From Ammonifex sp. (lineage in GTDB: Bacteria > Bacillota > Desulfotomaculia > Desulfotomaculales > DYER01): a stretch of DNA of 33,689 bases. A program made the translations under genes and the position numbers. Shown one piece after another: positions 1 to 7,255 of this stretch. The first letter of the stretch is position 1. Each line of letters opens with the position of its first letter. The stretch lies in the NCBI GenBank assembly GCA_020725605.1, contig DYER01000108.1, positions 1-33,689 of the forward strand, written 5' to 3'. Under the pieces are notes generated by a model. It was not told the DNA's origin. It worked only from the letters and a program-made list of their open reading frames with translations, and did not search any database.

Positions 1-1
1 G

Positions 2-193
2 CAGCCCTTCCACGTGGCCGAGGCCTTCACCGGCCGTCCCGGCACCTACGTACCCATCAAGGAGACCATCCGCGGGTTCAAGGAGATCCTGGAGGGCAAG
101 CACGACGAACTGCCGGAGGAAGCCTTCTACATGGTGGGCACCATCGACGAGGCCGTGGAGAAGGGCAAGCGCCTGCTAGAAGGAGTGGCTTAA
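2..193 (+). CDS. atpD: ATP synthase F1 subunit beta, C-terminal end (partial)
   Basis: This is the last 63 residues of the catalytic beta subunit of F1Fo ATP synthase, cut by the window start. The reading frame opens at base 2 and carries the conserved C-terminal helical region, with [10 protein letters not shown] and then the [15 protein letters not shown] segment, ending in EGVA and TAA. In the family this part forms the helical bottom of the catalytic head, near the DELSEED-loop side that contacts the gamma subunit. The nucleotide-binding P-loop lies outside the window. Only three bases separate its stop from atpC, as expected for the tail of an atp operon. Identification is secure because sequence and gene order agree. 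Confidence 0.95.
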   Translation, partial: QPFHVAEAFTGRPGTYVPIKETIRGFKEILEGKHDELPEEAFYMVGTIDEAVEKGKRLLEGVA

Positions 194-196
194 ACC

Positions 197-607
197 GTGG
201 CCGAGAAAACCCAGCGCCTGGAAATCGTCACGCCGGAACGGGTGGTGCTCAGCGACGAGGTGCGGTTTCTGGTGGCCCCGGGCACAGAGGGCGAACTGGG
301 CATCCTGCCCGAGCACGCCCCCCTGATTACCACCCTGGACATAGGCATCATGCGGGTGCAGAAGGAGAACCGCACCTACCGGGTGGTCGTCACGGGCGGC
401 TTCATGGAGGTCCGCAACAACCGGGTGGTGGTGCTGGCCTCCGCGGCCGAGCGGGCCGAGGAGATCGACGTGGAGCGGGCGCGGGCGGCCAAGGAGCGGG
501 CCGAGCGGCGCCTGGCCTCCCGGGACCCGGAGGTGGACCTGGTGCGGGCCGAGGCGGCCCTGAAGCGGGCCCTCACCCGCCTCAAGGCCGCGGAACAGGT
601 GCACTGA
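197..607 (+). CDS. atpC: ATP synthase F1 subunit epsilon
   Basis: Subunit epsilon of F1Fo ATP synthase belongs to the central rotor stalk and can inhibit ATP hydrolysis through its C-terminal helices. The 136-residue product has the family length. Residues about 5-85 form the beta-sandwich domain, with the motif APLITTLDIGIMRV. Residues about 88-135 are an Ala/Arg/Glu-rich helical hairpin. The GTG start at 197 follows the atpD stop by three bases, and the sequence AGAAGGAG inside the end of atpD can serve as its ribosome binding site. It is the last gene of the operon, because two hairpin terminators follow. No anomaly is seen. Confidence 0.96.
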   Translation: MAEKTQRLEIVTPERVVLSDEVRFLVAPGTEGELGILPEHAPLITTLDIGIMRVQKENRTYRVVVTGGFMEVRNNRVVVLASAAERAEEIDVERARAAKERAERRLASRDPEVDLVRAEAALKRALTRLKAAEQVH

Positions 608-656
608 AGATTTTCGGGGGCCGCGCCGGCGGCGTCCCCGGGAAAGCGGAAAGACG

Positions 657-681
657 GGCCGGGCCCAATCCCGGCCTTTTT
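657..681 (+). terminator. Rho-independent terminator after atpC
   Basis: A perfect 7-bp stem (GGCCGGG / CCCGGCC) with a 6-base loop is followed directly by five T. It lies 50 bp beyond the atpC stop and should end the atp operon transcript. Confidence 0.8.
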
Positions 682-703
682 CCTTGGGAGGGCCGAAGTA
701 TAC

Positions 704-732
704 GACCGCCTCAAAGGCGGTCATAATTTTTT
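704..732 (+). terminator. Second Rho-independent terminator
   Basis: A perfect 8-bp stem (GACCGCCT / AGGCGGTC) with a 3-base CAA loop is followed by ATAA and six T. It lies 22 bp after the first hairpin and only about 10 bp before the start of the next gene, so it either backs up the atp terminator or attenuates transcription into the ywmB-like gene. Confidence 0.75.
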
Positions 733-741
733 CCAGAGGAG

Positions 742-1311
742 ATGACAGTGGCGTCGTTCCTATTAACGGTTGTGGTAACCCTTTTGGGATTGTGGTACCC
801 GTGGTGGGCCGGGCGGGCCACGGGGGATCCGGCCCGCCTTCTGGAGGCCAACGGCGTCCGGGTAGACGGGATTTACTGCTACGTGGTATGCGACGGGCGG
901 AACTCCGCGGGGCAGCTCACGCCGGAGGGAGCCATACTGCACGCGGCGCGGGAACGGCCCACCGCGGCCGTCCCCGCCGCGCCCGCCCGGCCGGTCGGTC
1001 CCCGGGGGGGGACCTGCGCCACCGTGCCGGGTACCCTGACCTTCCGGACCGCCTACGCCACGCTGCCGGGTTCGCCCCCGCAGGGGACCCTGGCCCTGGC
1101 CCGCGCCGTGGCGCGGCGCGCCGGGGTAGTGGTGGCCGAAGAGATGGCCGACGGCAACCTGGCTTCGGTGGCCGGCTACGGACCCGGGTGGGGGCCGGCC
1201 CTATGGTCCGGCCGCGGGTACGTTAACCTCCAGGTGGGGGTGCGCTATGACCCCGGGACCAACCGCACCCGCGTGGCCGCTGGCACGCCCGCCGTCTTCC
1301 CGGATTTCTAG
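742..1311 (+). CDS. YwmB-family (DUF1779) secreted or membrane-anchored protein
   Basis: This 189-residue protein has a hydrophobic N-terminus (about residues 4-23, VASFLLTVVVTLLGLWY) that looks like a signal or anchor segment, followed by an extracytoplasmic domain. The C-terminal stretch YVNLQVGVRYD...TRVAAGTPAVFPDF resembles the YwmB/DUF1779 family, whose fold is TATA-box-binding-protein-like and whose role is unknown. Position supports this call, because in many Firmicutes ywmB lies between atpC and spoIID. The ATG start has a good AGAGGAG ribosome binding site 1-7 bases upstream of the spacer. The middle (residues about 70-95) is Ala/Pro-rich and poorly conserved. The murA gene usually found next to it is missing here. 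Confidence 0.7.
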   Translation: MTVASFLLTVVVTLLGLWYPWWAGRATGDPARLLEANGVRVDGIYCYVVCDGRNSAGQLTPEGAILHAARERPTAAVPAAPARPVGPRGGTCATVPGTLTFRTAYATLPGSPPQGTLALARAVARRAGVVVAEEMADGNLASVAGYGPGWGPALWSGRGYVNLQVGVRYDPGTNRTRVAAGTPAVFPDF

Positions 1312-1375
1312 CCCGGACAGGCCCCGCCGCAAGCCGGCCCCTGCGGACGGGTAGGTCTTGCGCCGGGGGGCGGCC

Positions 1376-1384
1376 CATATACAT
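1376..1384 (+). promoter_or_regulatory. Candidate -10 element of a sporulation promoter (spoIID)
   Basis: The 9-mer CATATACAT lies 50 bp upstream of spoIID and occurs again upstream of spoIIID. It resembles the -10 region of sigma-E promoters (CATAcAnT), and both genes are sigma-E dependent in Bacillus subtilis. I see no convincing -35 element, so this is tentative. Confidence 0.3.
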
Positions 1385-1433
1385 AAGGTTAGCCGGGGTC
1401 GTCCCATGCCGCGGCGGAACGGGAGGTGGGGCC

Positions 1434-2393
1434 TTGCGGCGGACTTTTCTGGGCTTACTTCTGCTGTGCGCCGCCCTGGTGGCGGCGGTGACCCTCTATC
1501 GCCAGAGTTCCGGGCCGGTGGTGATCCGCCCTTCGGGCACCGTGGTCCGGGTTTATTGCCACCAGACCGGAGAGGTGCGCGCCATGCCCCTGGAGGAGTA
1601 CCTGGTGGGCGTGGTGGCCGCCGAGATGCCCGCGGAGTTCCCCATGGAGGCCCTTAAGGCCCAGGCCGTGGTGGCCCGCACCTACATCCTCAAGCGCCTT
1701 ATGGGGGGCGGCGTGGTAAACCGGGTCCACCCCGAGGCGGATGCTTGTGACGACCCGCGCCACGGGCAGGCCTGGCTCTCCCGCGAGGAATTGCGCGCCC
1801 GCTGGGGGAAGGCGGGCTACTACCGCTACTACTACAGGGTAAAGGAGGCCGTGGACGCCACCCGGGGCGTAATCGTGACCTACAACGGGCAGCCCATAGA
1901 TCCCGTCTACCACGGGTCCTGCGGCGGCGCCACAGAAAACGCCCGCGACGTCTGGCGGGTGGACGTGCCCTACCTGCGCAGCGTAAAGTGTCCCTACGAC
2001 GGGTACCCCCGCGACGGTGAGCCCGTGACCTTCACCCTGGCCGAACTGGGCCGCCGCCTGGGCACGGACCTGGGCGCGCTGCCCGCCATGGCCGGCCGGC
2101 AATCCCTCCTTGTGGTGACGGCCCGTACCGAGACCGGGCGACCCAAAACCGTGCGCCTGGGGACCCGCCTGGTACCCGCGGCCGAGCTCCGTGAGCGGCT
2201 CGCTTTACGCTCTACCAACTTCCGCGTCGAGGTCAGTGGCGACCGCGTGACCTTCACCTGTACGGGATACGGCCATGGGGTGGGCATGTGCCAGTACGGG
2301 GCCAGGGGACTGGCCGAGCACGGCCACGATTACCGGACCATCCTGAAGCACTACTATACGGGGGTGGAGGTCGCCAGACTTAAAGGCTGGTAA
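1434..2393 (+). CDS. spoIID: Stage II sporulation protein D (peptidoglycan lytic transglycosylase)
   Basis: SpoIID is a membrane-anchored lytic transglycosylase. With SpoIIM and SpoIIP it drives engulfment of the forespore by digesting peptidoglycan from which SpoIIP has removed stem peptides. The 319-residue product has an N-terminal membrane anchor (residues about 4-21) and the SpoIID/LytB domain. The segment LEEYLVGVVAAEMPAEFP contains the conserved catalytic-type Glu (E64). The motifs YHGSCGGATE and GYGHGVGMCQYGA are also present, with the cysteines of the family's metal site. The start is TTG at 1434 with the ribosome binding site GGGAGGTGGGG just upstream. It precedes spoIIQ-like and spoIIID genes. 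Length and motifs indicate an intact gene. Confidence 0.95.
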   Translation: MRRTFLGLLLLCAALVAAVTLYRQSSGPVVIRPSGTVVRVYCHQTGEVRAMPLEEYLVGVVAAEMPAEFPMEALKAQAVVARTYILKRLMGGGVVNRVHPEADACDDPRHGQAWLSREELRARWGKAGYYRYYYRVKEAVDATRGVIVTYNGQPIDPVYHGSCGGATENARDVWRVDVPYLRSVKCPYDGYPRDGEPVTFTLAELGRRLGTDLGALPAMAGRQSLLVVTARTETGRPKTVRLGTRLVPAAELRERLALRSTNFRVEVSGDRVTFTCTGYGHGVGMCQYGARGLAEHGHDYRTILKHYYTGVEVARLKGW

Positions 2394-2396
2394 AGG

Positions 2397-2426
2397 GTAT
2401 AAAAAGGTGCCCCCGGGGCAAGAATA
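2397..2426 (+). promoter_or_regulatory. Candidate sigma-F promoter for the SpoIIQ-like gene
   Basis: GTATA (2397-2401) is followed after 15 bp by GGCAAGAATA (2417-2426). This matches every fixed position of the sigma-F consensus (GYATA, then GGnnAnAnTR) with near-canonical spacing, 18 bp before the ATG. It predicts forespore-specific expression, as known for spoIIQ. Confidence 0.6.
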
Positions 2427-2443
2427 GCACCGGGTGATACAAA

Positions 2444-3091
2444 ATGTGGCAAATCCTGAGGTCGGTGCGGCAGGCCGCAACCCGTATTACGGGGGTCGTT
2501 ATCCCATGGCTGCTGGGCAACTGGCGCGTCCACGTCCTGGCCCTGGCCGTGCTGGTGGTGCTGGTGGCCGCACCGGCCGTGTGGCGGGCCGCGTTCGTCT
2601 CGAGGCACTCCACGGCCCCGCCGGCCCAGGAGGCGGCTGCGACGGCGCCGGCCGAGGAGCGGGAGGACAAGCGTGACCAAACCGTGGAGTTTACCCCGGC
2701 GCTCGCCAGGCCCGTGACCGGGCCGGTACTGCGCGGCTTCGGACCCTACTATTCGCCCACCTACCGCGACTACCGCTGGCACGGAGGGCTCGACCTGGCG
2801 GCCGCCCCCGGCGATGCGGTACGGGCCGCGGCCCCGGGCAAGGTAACGGCCGTGGAGCGCGACCCCTTCTGGGGCGTCGTGGTGCGTTGCACCATCGCCC
2901 CGGACTGGACCCTGGAGTACCGCGGCCTGGGTACGGCCGGCGTCGGGCCCGGGCAGGAGGTGGGGGCCGGCGCGCTCCTCGGGACAGTGGGGCCCGCGCC
3001 CCCGGCCGAGGCCGAACTGAGCCCCCATTTGCACCTGGTGCTCTTGCACAACGGTGCCCCCGTGGACCCGCGTAGTTACCTGGGTCCCTAG
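2444..3091 (+). CDS. spoIIQ: SpoIIQ-like M23 (LytM) peptidase-domain protein
   Basis: The 215-residue protein has a cytoplasmic N-terminus, one membrane segment (residues about 31-46), an Ala/Glu linker and a C-terminal LytM/M23 domain. The zinc ligands of an active M23 peptidase are all present: H113 and D117 (HGGLD), then H195 and H197 (HLH). In B. subtilis SpoIIQ the first His is lost, whereas clostridial SpoIIQ proteins keep an intact site, so this looks like the clostridial type. SpoIIQ in the forespore membrane pairs with SpoIIIAH of the mother cell to form the engulfment channel. A candidate sigma-F promoter upstream and the spoIID/spoIIID neighbours support this over a generic M23 cell-wall hydrolase, but the symbol is inferred. 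Confidence 0.8.
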   Translation: MWQILRSVRQAATRITGVVIPWLLGNWRVHVLALAVLVVLVAAPAVWRAAFVSRHSTAPPAQEAAATAPAEEREDKRDQTVEFTPALARPVTGPVLRGFGPYYSPTYRDYRWHGGLDLAAAPGDAVRAAAPGKVTAVERDPFWGVVVRCTIAPDWTLEYRGLGTAGVGPGQEVGAGALLGTVGPAPPAEAELSPHLHLVLLHNGAPVDPRSYLGP

Positions 3092-3094
3092 CCG

Positions 3095-3103
3095 CATATA
3101 CAT
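3095..3103 (+). promoter_or_regulatory. Candidate -10 element of a sporulation promoter (spoIIID)
   Basis: The same CATATACAT 9-mer as upstream of spoIID lies 30 bp before the spoIIID start. It is proposed as part of a sigma-E type promoter on similarity and gene identity only, because no clear -35 is visible. Confidence 0.3.
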
Positions 3104-3133
3104 GTAAGTAGCACGGGACCGGGAGGTAGCGCG

Positions 3134-3415
3134 ATGCAGGAATACATCCAGAGGCGCGTGCTCGAGATCTGCGCCTACATCCTCGAGACCCAGGCCACGG
3201 TCCGCCAGGCCGCGGCCGTTTTCCAGGTCAGCAAGAGCACGGTGCACAAGGATATGACCGAACGGCTCCCCTGTCTCAACAAGCAACTGGCCCAGCAGGT
3301 CAAGGCCGTTCTGGAACACAACAAGGCCGAGCGCCACCTCCGGGGCGGAGAGGCCACCCGGCGCAAGTACAGTGCGAAGGTTGGAGAACAAAAAGGAATT
3401 GTGGCGGCAAGGTAG
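3134..3415 (+). CDS. spoIIID: Sporulation transcriptional regulator SpoIIID
   Basis: SpoIIID is a small DNA-binding protein that tunes sigma-E and sigma-K regulons in the mother cell. The 93-residue product matches the family along its length: the N-terminal helix (MQEYIQRRVLEICAYILET), the helix-turn-helix VSKSTVHKDMTERLP (about residues 32-46) that reads the major groove, and the basic C-terminal part RHLRGGEATRRKY that contacts flanking DNA. The ATG at 3134 follows the ribosome binding site GGGAGGTAGC. It is immediately upstream of the mreB/mbl homologue, the usual order in Firmicutes. The last ten residues (GEQKGIVAAR) extend a little beyond the B. subtilis protein. Confidence 0.97.
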   Translation: MQEYIQRRVLEICAYILETQATVRQAAAVFQVSKSTVHKDMTERLPCLNKQLAQQVKAVLEHNKAERHLRGGEATRRKYSAKVGEQKGIVAAR

Positions 3416-3498
3416 AATTAATGGTCCGAAATGCCAGGGAGCATTTTTTGACCCGTATCGGTGGACAGGCTTCCGACCCGGAAAGGGGCGCAAAGGTA

Positions 3499-4530
3499 AT
3501 GTTCAATTTCGGTAGCGACATAGGCATCGACCTGGGCACGGCGAGTGTGCTGGTGTATGTGCGTGGCCGGGGCATCGTGCTGCGTGAACCCTCCGTGGTG
3601 GCCATTAACCGCGACACCGGCAAGGTAATAGCCATCGGAGAGGAAGCGCGCCGCATGCTCGGCCGTACCCCGGGCAACATCGTGGCCACGCGGCCGCTGC
3701 GCGACGGGGTGATCGCGGACTACGACGTCACGGAAAAGATGCTGCGTTACTTCATGCAGAAGGCCGACGGGCGGCGGTTCGTCTTCCGCCCGCGCGTCAT
3801 GGTGTGCATCCCGTCCGGGGTCACGGGCGTGGAGGAGAGGGCGGTGCGTCAGGCCGCCATCCAGGCGGGCGCGCGCCAGGCCCACCTCATCGAGGAGCCG
3901 CTGGCCGCGGCCCTGGGCGCCGGTCTGGACATCTCCGAGCCAAGCGGCACCATGGTGGTGGATATCGGTGGCGGCACCACCGACGTGGCCGTGCTCTCGC
4001 TGGGCGGCATCGTATGCAGCCGGTCCCTGCGCGTGGGGGGCGATAAGTTTGACGAGGCCATCGTGCGTTACGTGCGCCGGGAGTTCAACCTGATGATCGG
4101 CGAGCGCACCGGCGAAGAACTGAAGATCGCCATCGGCACCGCCTACCCCCAGGCCACGCCCGAACGCAGCATGCAGATCCGGGGCCGTGACCTGGTGAGC
4201 GGTCTGCCCAGGGCGGTCACGGTAACAAGCAGCCAGGTGCACGAGGCCATTAAGGAGCAGCTGGAGGCGGTGGTGGGGGCGGTCAAGGAAGTGCTGGAGC
4301 GCACGCCCCCGGAACTGTCCGCAGACATCGTGAATAAGGGCATCGTTATGACCGGCGGTGGGGCCCTGCTGGCGGGTATGGACGTCCTTCTGAGCAAGGA
4401 GACGGGCCTGCCGGTGTTCGTGGCCGACGACCCCATGTCCTGCGTGGCCCTGGGCACAGGTCGTGCTCTGGGCATGATCCGCGTATTACCGGCCCCCAAG
4501 ACCAAGAAGCTTTTCCGGCGCGTAGTGTGA
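3499..4530 (+). CDS. mbl: MreB/Mbl-family actin-like cell-shape protein
   Basis: MreB-type proteins polymerise into membrane-associated filaments that direct the lateral cell-wall synthesis machinery. From the ATG at 3499 the product is 343 residues, normal for the family. The actin-fold nucleotide motifs are visible: phosphate-1 GIDLGTASVLVY (9-20), phosphate-2 VVDIGGGTTDVAV (about 153-165), and the adenosine motif TGGGALLAGMD near the C-terminus. The frame is open upstream to 3421, but those 26 codons are unlike the family, and the internal ATG gives the canonical FNFGSDIGIDLG start. Position after spoIIID suggests the Mbl paralogue; the symbol rests on synteny. Confidence 0.92.
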   Translation: MFNFGSDIGIDLGTASVLVYVRGRGIVLREPSVVAINRDTGKVIAIGEEARRMLGRTPGNIVATRPLRDGVIADYDVTEKMLRYFMQKADGRRFVFRPRVMVCIPSGVTGVEERAVRQAAIQAGARQAHLIEEPLAAALGAGLDISEPSGTMVVDIGGGTTDVAVLSLGGIVCSRSLRVGGDKFDEAIVRYVRREFNLMIGERTGEELKIAIGTAYPQATPERSMQIRGRDLVSGLPRAVTVTSSQVHEAIKEQLEAVVGAVKEVLERTPPELSADIVNKGIVMTGGGALLAGMDVLLSKETGLPVFVADDPMSCVALGTGRALGMIRVLPAPKTKKLFRRVV

Positions 4531-4560
4531 GGGTCCGAGGCGAAGGAGCCGTAAGGAGCC

Positions 4561-5118
4561 ATGACTTACTGGCCTACCAAGGGCTCAAAGAACACGGCAC
4601 GAACCGTGGCACTGGCCCTGGCGCGGGCGCGGGAACTGGGAATCGAGCACATTGTGGTGGCCAGCGTGTCCGGCCGTACGGCGCAGGCTTTCCTCAAGGA
4701 ACCTTTGGAGGGCCTGCGGCTGGTGTGCGTCACCCATCACGTTGGTTTTGGGCGTCCGGGAGAGGACGAGATGGCGCCCGAGGTACGCGAGCAGTTAGCC
4801 GCGGCCGGGGTGCCGGTCCTCACCACCACCCACCTCATGGCGGGCCTTGACCGGGCGCTGCGGTTCAAGTTCGGCGGCGTCTACCCCGCGGAAATCATAG
4901 CCGCGAGTTTGCGCATGCTCGGCGAAGGGGTCAAGGTGGGCGTGGAAATCGCGGTCATGGCCCTGGACGCCGGACTCATTCCTTACGGGCGGGATATCGT
5001 GGCGGTGGCGGGCACCGGTCGGGGCGCCGACACAGCACTGGTGGTACGGCCCGCGCACTCCCATCAGTTTTTCGATACGCGGGTCAAGGAGATTATCTGT
5101 AAGCCCCGGGAGTTTTAA
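4561..5118 (+). CDS. Stand-alone pyruvate kinase C-terminal (alpha/beta) domain protein
   Basis: This 185-residue protein resembles only the C-terminal alpha/beta domain of pyruvate kinase (PK_C fold), with no catalytic barrel or B domain. Visible family features are HIVVASVSGRTAQAFL near the start (the pyruvate kinase AxTxSGxTA-like segment), GLRLVCVTHHVGF, and the C-terminal GRDIVAVAGTGRGADTALVVRPAHS. In pyruvate kinases this domain binds allosteric effectors, so the free-standing form may bind a phosphorylated metabolite, but no activity can be stated. A strong ribosome binding site (AAGGAG) precedes the ATG. It follows mbl by 30 bp and may be co-transcribed. The family is seen in other Clostridia as a conserved hypothetical. 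Confidence 0.75.
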   Translation: MTYWPTKGSKNTARTVALALARARELGIEHIVVASVSGRTAQAFLKEPLEGLRLVCVTHHVGFGRPGEDEMAPEVREQLAAAGVPVLTTTHLMAGLDRALRFKFGGVYPAEIIAASLRMLGEGVKVGVEIAVMALDAGLIPYGRDIVAVAGTGRGADTALVVRPAHSHQFFDTRVKEIICKPREF

Positions 5119-5230
5119 CATCCGGTGTCGGGTCCGTAGAGTACGGGAAGCGATCCGGCCAGGCGCCTGATTCTCATGTTCCCGTGGGGACGAGACGTGC
5201 GACTTTTTGAAATTCGGCGAGGTGACCCCC

Positions 5231-5425
5231 GTGCCGGTGGACCCCGAACTTCTGGCCATCCTGGTCTGCCCGGCCTGCAGGAACCCCCTCGTAGAAAGGG
5301 TGGTCGGCGAGGGCATAGAATGGCCGGCCGCGGAGGGGTTGTCTTGCACCGCGTGCCGCCGGTTCTATCCGGTGCGGGACGGCATTCCCGTGCTGCTCGT
5401 GGAGGAGGCGCGGGTGCTGCCCTGA
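5231..5425 (+). CDS. Trm112-family zinc-ribbon protein
   Basis: This small 64-residue protein has the Trm112/YcaR fold signature: [16 protein letters not shown] with C13 and C16, and a second pair C39 and C42 in [18 protein letters not shown]. The four cysteines should bind one zinc ion. In eukaryotes and archaea Trm112 activates methyltransferases; bacterial homologues often sit beside unrelated genes and their partners are mostly unknown. I chose the GTG at 5231 because GAGGTGA lies 5-11 bases upstream and the family starts with PVDPELL; a TTG at 5207 would add eight residues. No methyltransferase gene is adjacent. Confidence 0.85.
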   Translation: MPVDPELLAILVCPACRNPLVERVVGEGIEWPAAEGLSCTACRRFYPVRDGIPVLLVEEARVLP

Positions 5426-5574
5426 GGCCATCCTGACTTTGCCCGGTAACGTGAAACGCCGATGGAAGCCGGGTGCGCCCTTCGGCGTATTGCCGGGTTC
5501 TTCCGGCTGGAAATGGCGGTCGAAGGTGCAGGCTTGGTGGGGGGCGCCGGAACCGCGCCGGGCGAAAAAACTCC

Positions 5575-5603
5575 TTGTCACGGCCCGCAAAAGGGGGTAA
5601 AAT
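5575..5603 (+). promoter_or_regulatory. Sigma-A type promoter upstream of the NifU-like gene
   Basis: TTGTCA (5575-5580) and TAAAAT (5598-5603) are separated by exactly 17 bp. Each hexamer differs from consensus by one or two bases. It lies about 115 bp before the NifU-like start and is the best vegetative promoter in the first half of the window. The 276 bp between the Trm112-like gene and the NifU-like gene contains no other gene. Confidence 0.65.
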
Positions 5604-5719
5604 ACCTTTAGCCCTGTCGAGCATGCGGGTTGCAGTGCTCTTGCGGGAGGCCACAGGGAAAGGAGGGAGCCGGTGCCGGCGCGAGCTAGCGCTGCCGCCG
5701 GGTGACCGGTAAAGGCTCG

Positions 5720-5941
5720 ATGAAGGAAAAGGTCGAACAGGCGCTCGCCAACATCCGTCCGTACCTGCAGCGGGACGGCGGGGATGTGGAACTGGTGGAG
5801 GTCAGCCAGGACGGGATGGTCAAGGTGCGCCTCAAGGGTACCTGTTGCGGTTGTGCCATGGCCACCTGGACCCTGAAGCAGGGCATCGAAAGGGTCCTCA
5901 AGCAGGCGGTGCCCGAGGTTAAGGAAGTCGTTGCGGTGTAG
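5720..5941 (+). CDS. NifU C-terminal-domain Fe-S scaffold protein
   Basis: The 73-residue product is a free-standing NifU C-terminal (Nfu) domain, which assembles and delivers Fe-S clusters to client proteins. The family signature is clear: IRPYLQRDGGDVELVEV followed by C42-x2-C45 in GTCCGCAMATWTLKQGIERVL, and the C-terminal PEVKEVVAV. The two cysteines bind a cluster across a dimer; C43 is an extra cysteine between them. The ATG at 5720 follows AAAGG, and a GTG at 5702 would add six non-conserved residues. A sigma-A promoter lies upstream and a strong terminator follows, so it is likely monocistronic. Confidence 0.92.
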   Translation: MKEKVEQALANIRPYLQRDGGDVELVEVSQDGMVKVRLKGTCCGCAMATWTLKQGIERVLKQAVPEVKEVVAV

Positions 5942-5950
5942 TGCGGCGGA

Positions 5951-5984
5951 GAAAAACTTCCCTTAACGGGGAGTTTTTCTTTTT
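5951..5984 (+). terminator. Rho-independent terminator after the NifU-like gene
   Basis: A 12-bp stem (GAAAAACTTCCC / GGGGAGTTTTTC, one T-G pair) with loop TTAAC is followed by five T. It starts ten bases after the stop codon. The end of the T tract abuts the ribosome binding site of the next gene. Confidence 0.9.
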
Positions 5985-5989
5985 GGAGC

Positions 5990-7087
5990 GTGGTGGCCGT
6001 GGAGTGCCGTTCGTGCGGAGGGGGGCCCGCGACACGGGTTCTGGGTTTTTGTGGGTCCTGCCTGGCCGCCGGCATTGATGCCGCCCGGACCGTAGGGGAG
6101 GCCCACCGCCTCAGCAGGGGTCCCCTGCCGGCCGGGCCGCCCCGGGCCACGGAAGGCGTTTCGTGCCGGGTGTGCGGCAATCTGTGCCGGATGGCGCCGG
6201 GAGAGCGGGGTTTCTGCGGCCTGCGGGTCAACCGCGAGGGCCGCCTGGTGCAGCTGGCCGGCACCCCGGACCGAGGCGTGGCCACCTGGTATCACGATCC
6301 CCTGCCCACCAACTGCGTGGCCGACTGGGTGTGCCCCGGCGGCACCGGGGCGGGCTATCCGCGCTACGCCTATCGGCCGGGGCCGGAAGTGGGCTACACC
6401 AACCTGGCCGTTTTCCTGGGCGCCTGCTCCTTCGACTGCCTGTTCTGCCAGAACGATAACTACCACCGCATGGCCCGGAACGTGGCCCCGCTGGTCGCGC
6501 CCGAGCAGCTGGCGTCCGCCGTGGCCGAGCACACCGCATGCCTGTGCTACTTCGGCGGTGACCCATCGCCCCAGATGCCCTTCGCCCTCAAGGCGGCCCG
6601 GCTGGCCCTGGAAAGGGCCGGGGGGCGCGTCTTCAGGGTCTGCTGGGAGACCAACGGCAACATCCACCCGCGCTACCTGACCGCCGCGGCCGAGCTTTCC
6701 CTGGCTTCCGGGGGTTGCGTGAAATTCGACCTCAAGGCCTGGAGCGGGCCCCTGCACCGGGCCCTGACCGGGGTGGACAACCGGCAGACCCTGCGCAACT
6801 TCGAGACCCTGGCTTCCTACATTCCGAAAAGGCCCGAGCCCCCCTTCCTGGTGGCCAGCACCCTGCTGGTACCCGGCTATGTGGGCGCGGCGGAGGTGGG
6901 CGCCATCGCACGCTTTATAGCCGGGCTCGACCCCGGCATCCCCTACACCCTCCTGGCTTTCCACCCGCACCACCTAATGCGGGACCTGCCCGCCACTTCC
7001 CGCCGGCAGGCCGAGGAGTGCCGCGCGGCGGCCCTGGAGGCCGGCCTGCGCCGGGTGCGGGTCGGCAACGTGCATCTCCTCCACTGA
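5990..7087 (+). CDS. Radical SAM protein, pyruvate formate-lyase-activase-like (COG1180 type)
   Basis: The 365-residue protein carries the radical SAM cluster motif C146-x3-C150-x2-C153 in GACSFDCLFCQN, which binds a 4Fe-4S cluster and S-adenosylmethionine. The glycine-rich segment CYFGGDPSPQ and the strand WETNGN are as in glycyl-radical-activase relatives. The N-terminus adds two cysteine clusters (C6/C9/C21/C24 and C59/C62/C66/C76) that look like zinc or auxiliary cluster sites. The region VSCRVCGNLCRMAPGERGFCGLRVN resembles AmmeMemoRadiSam-type and PflA-like proteins. The substrate cannot be deduced, since no glycyl radical enzyme gene is adjacent. The start is GTG at 5990 with GGAG overlapping the terminator tail. 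The 168 bp after it contain no recognisable gene. Confidence 0.8.
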   Translation: MVAVECRSCGGGPATRVLGFCGSCLAAGIDAARTVGEAHRLSRGPLPAGPPRATEGVSCRVCGNLCRMAPGERGFCGLRVNREGRLVQLAGTPDRGVATWYHDPLPTNCVADWVCPGGTGAGYPRYAYRPGPEVGYTNLAVFLGACSFDCLFCQNDNYHRMARNVAPLVAPEQLASAVAEHTACLCYFGGDPSPQMPFALKAARLALERAGGRVFRVCWETNGNIHPRYLTAAAELSLASGGCVKFDLKAWSGPLHRALTGVDNRQTLRNFETLASYIPKRPEPPFLVASTLLVPGYVGAAEVGAIARFIAGLDPGIPYTLLAFHPHHLMRDLPATSRRQAEECRAAALEAGLRRVRVGNVHLLH

Positions 7088-7255
7088 GCCGGCGGGGGTG
7101 AGGGCCGGCCGCCATGCGTGGATCGCGGCGCGGCGGGGCCAGGGTGCACGGCTCCCGCCCGAACGGAAGGGGGCATCCGTACTTTGGAAGGCCCACCCCG
7201 GCCGGTACCGGGGCCCGCCGCATAGCTACCCGTTTTTGCGCCGGAAGCTGGAAAG

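Noticed and set aside
2354-3493. A 379-codon minus-strand open frame opposite the SpoIIQ-like gene and spoIIID
   Set aside because: It covers two recognised sporulation genes and an identified promoter, and looks like an antisense shadow.
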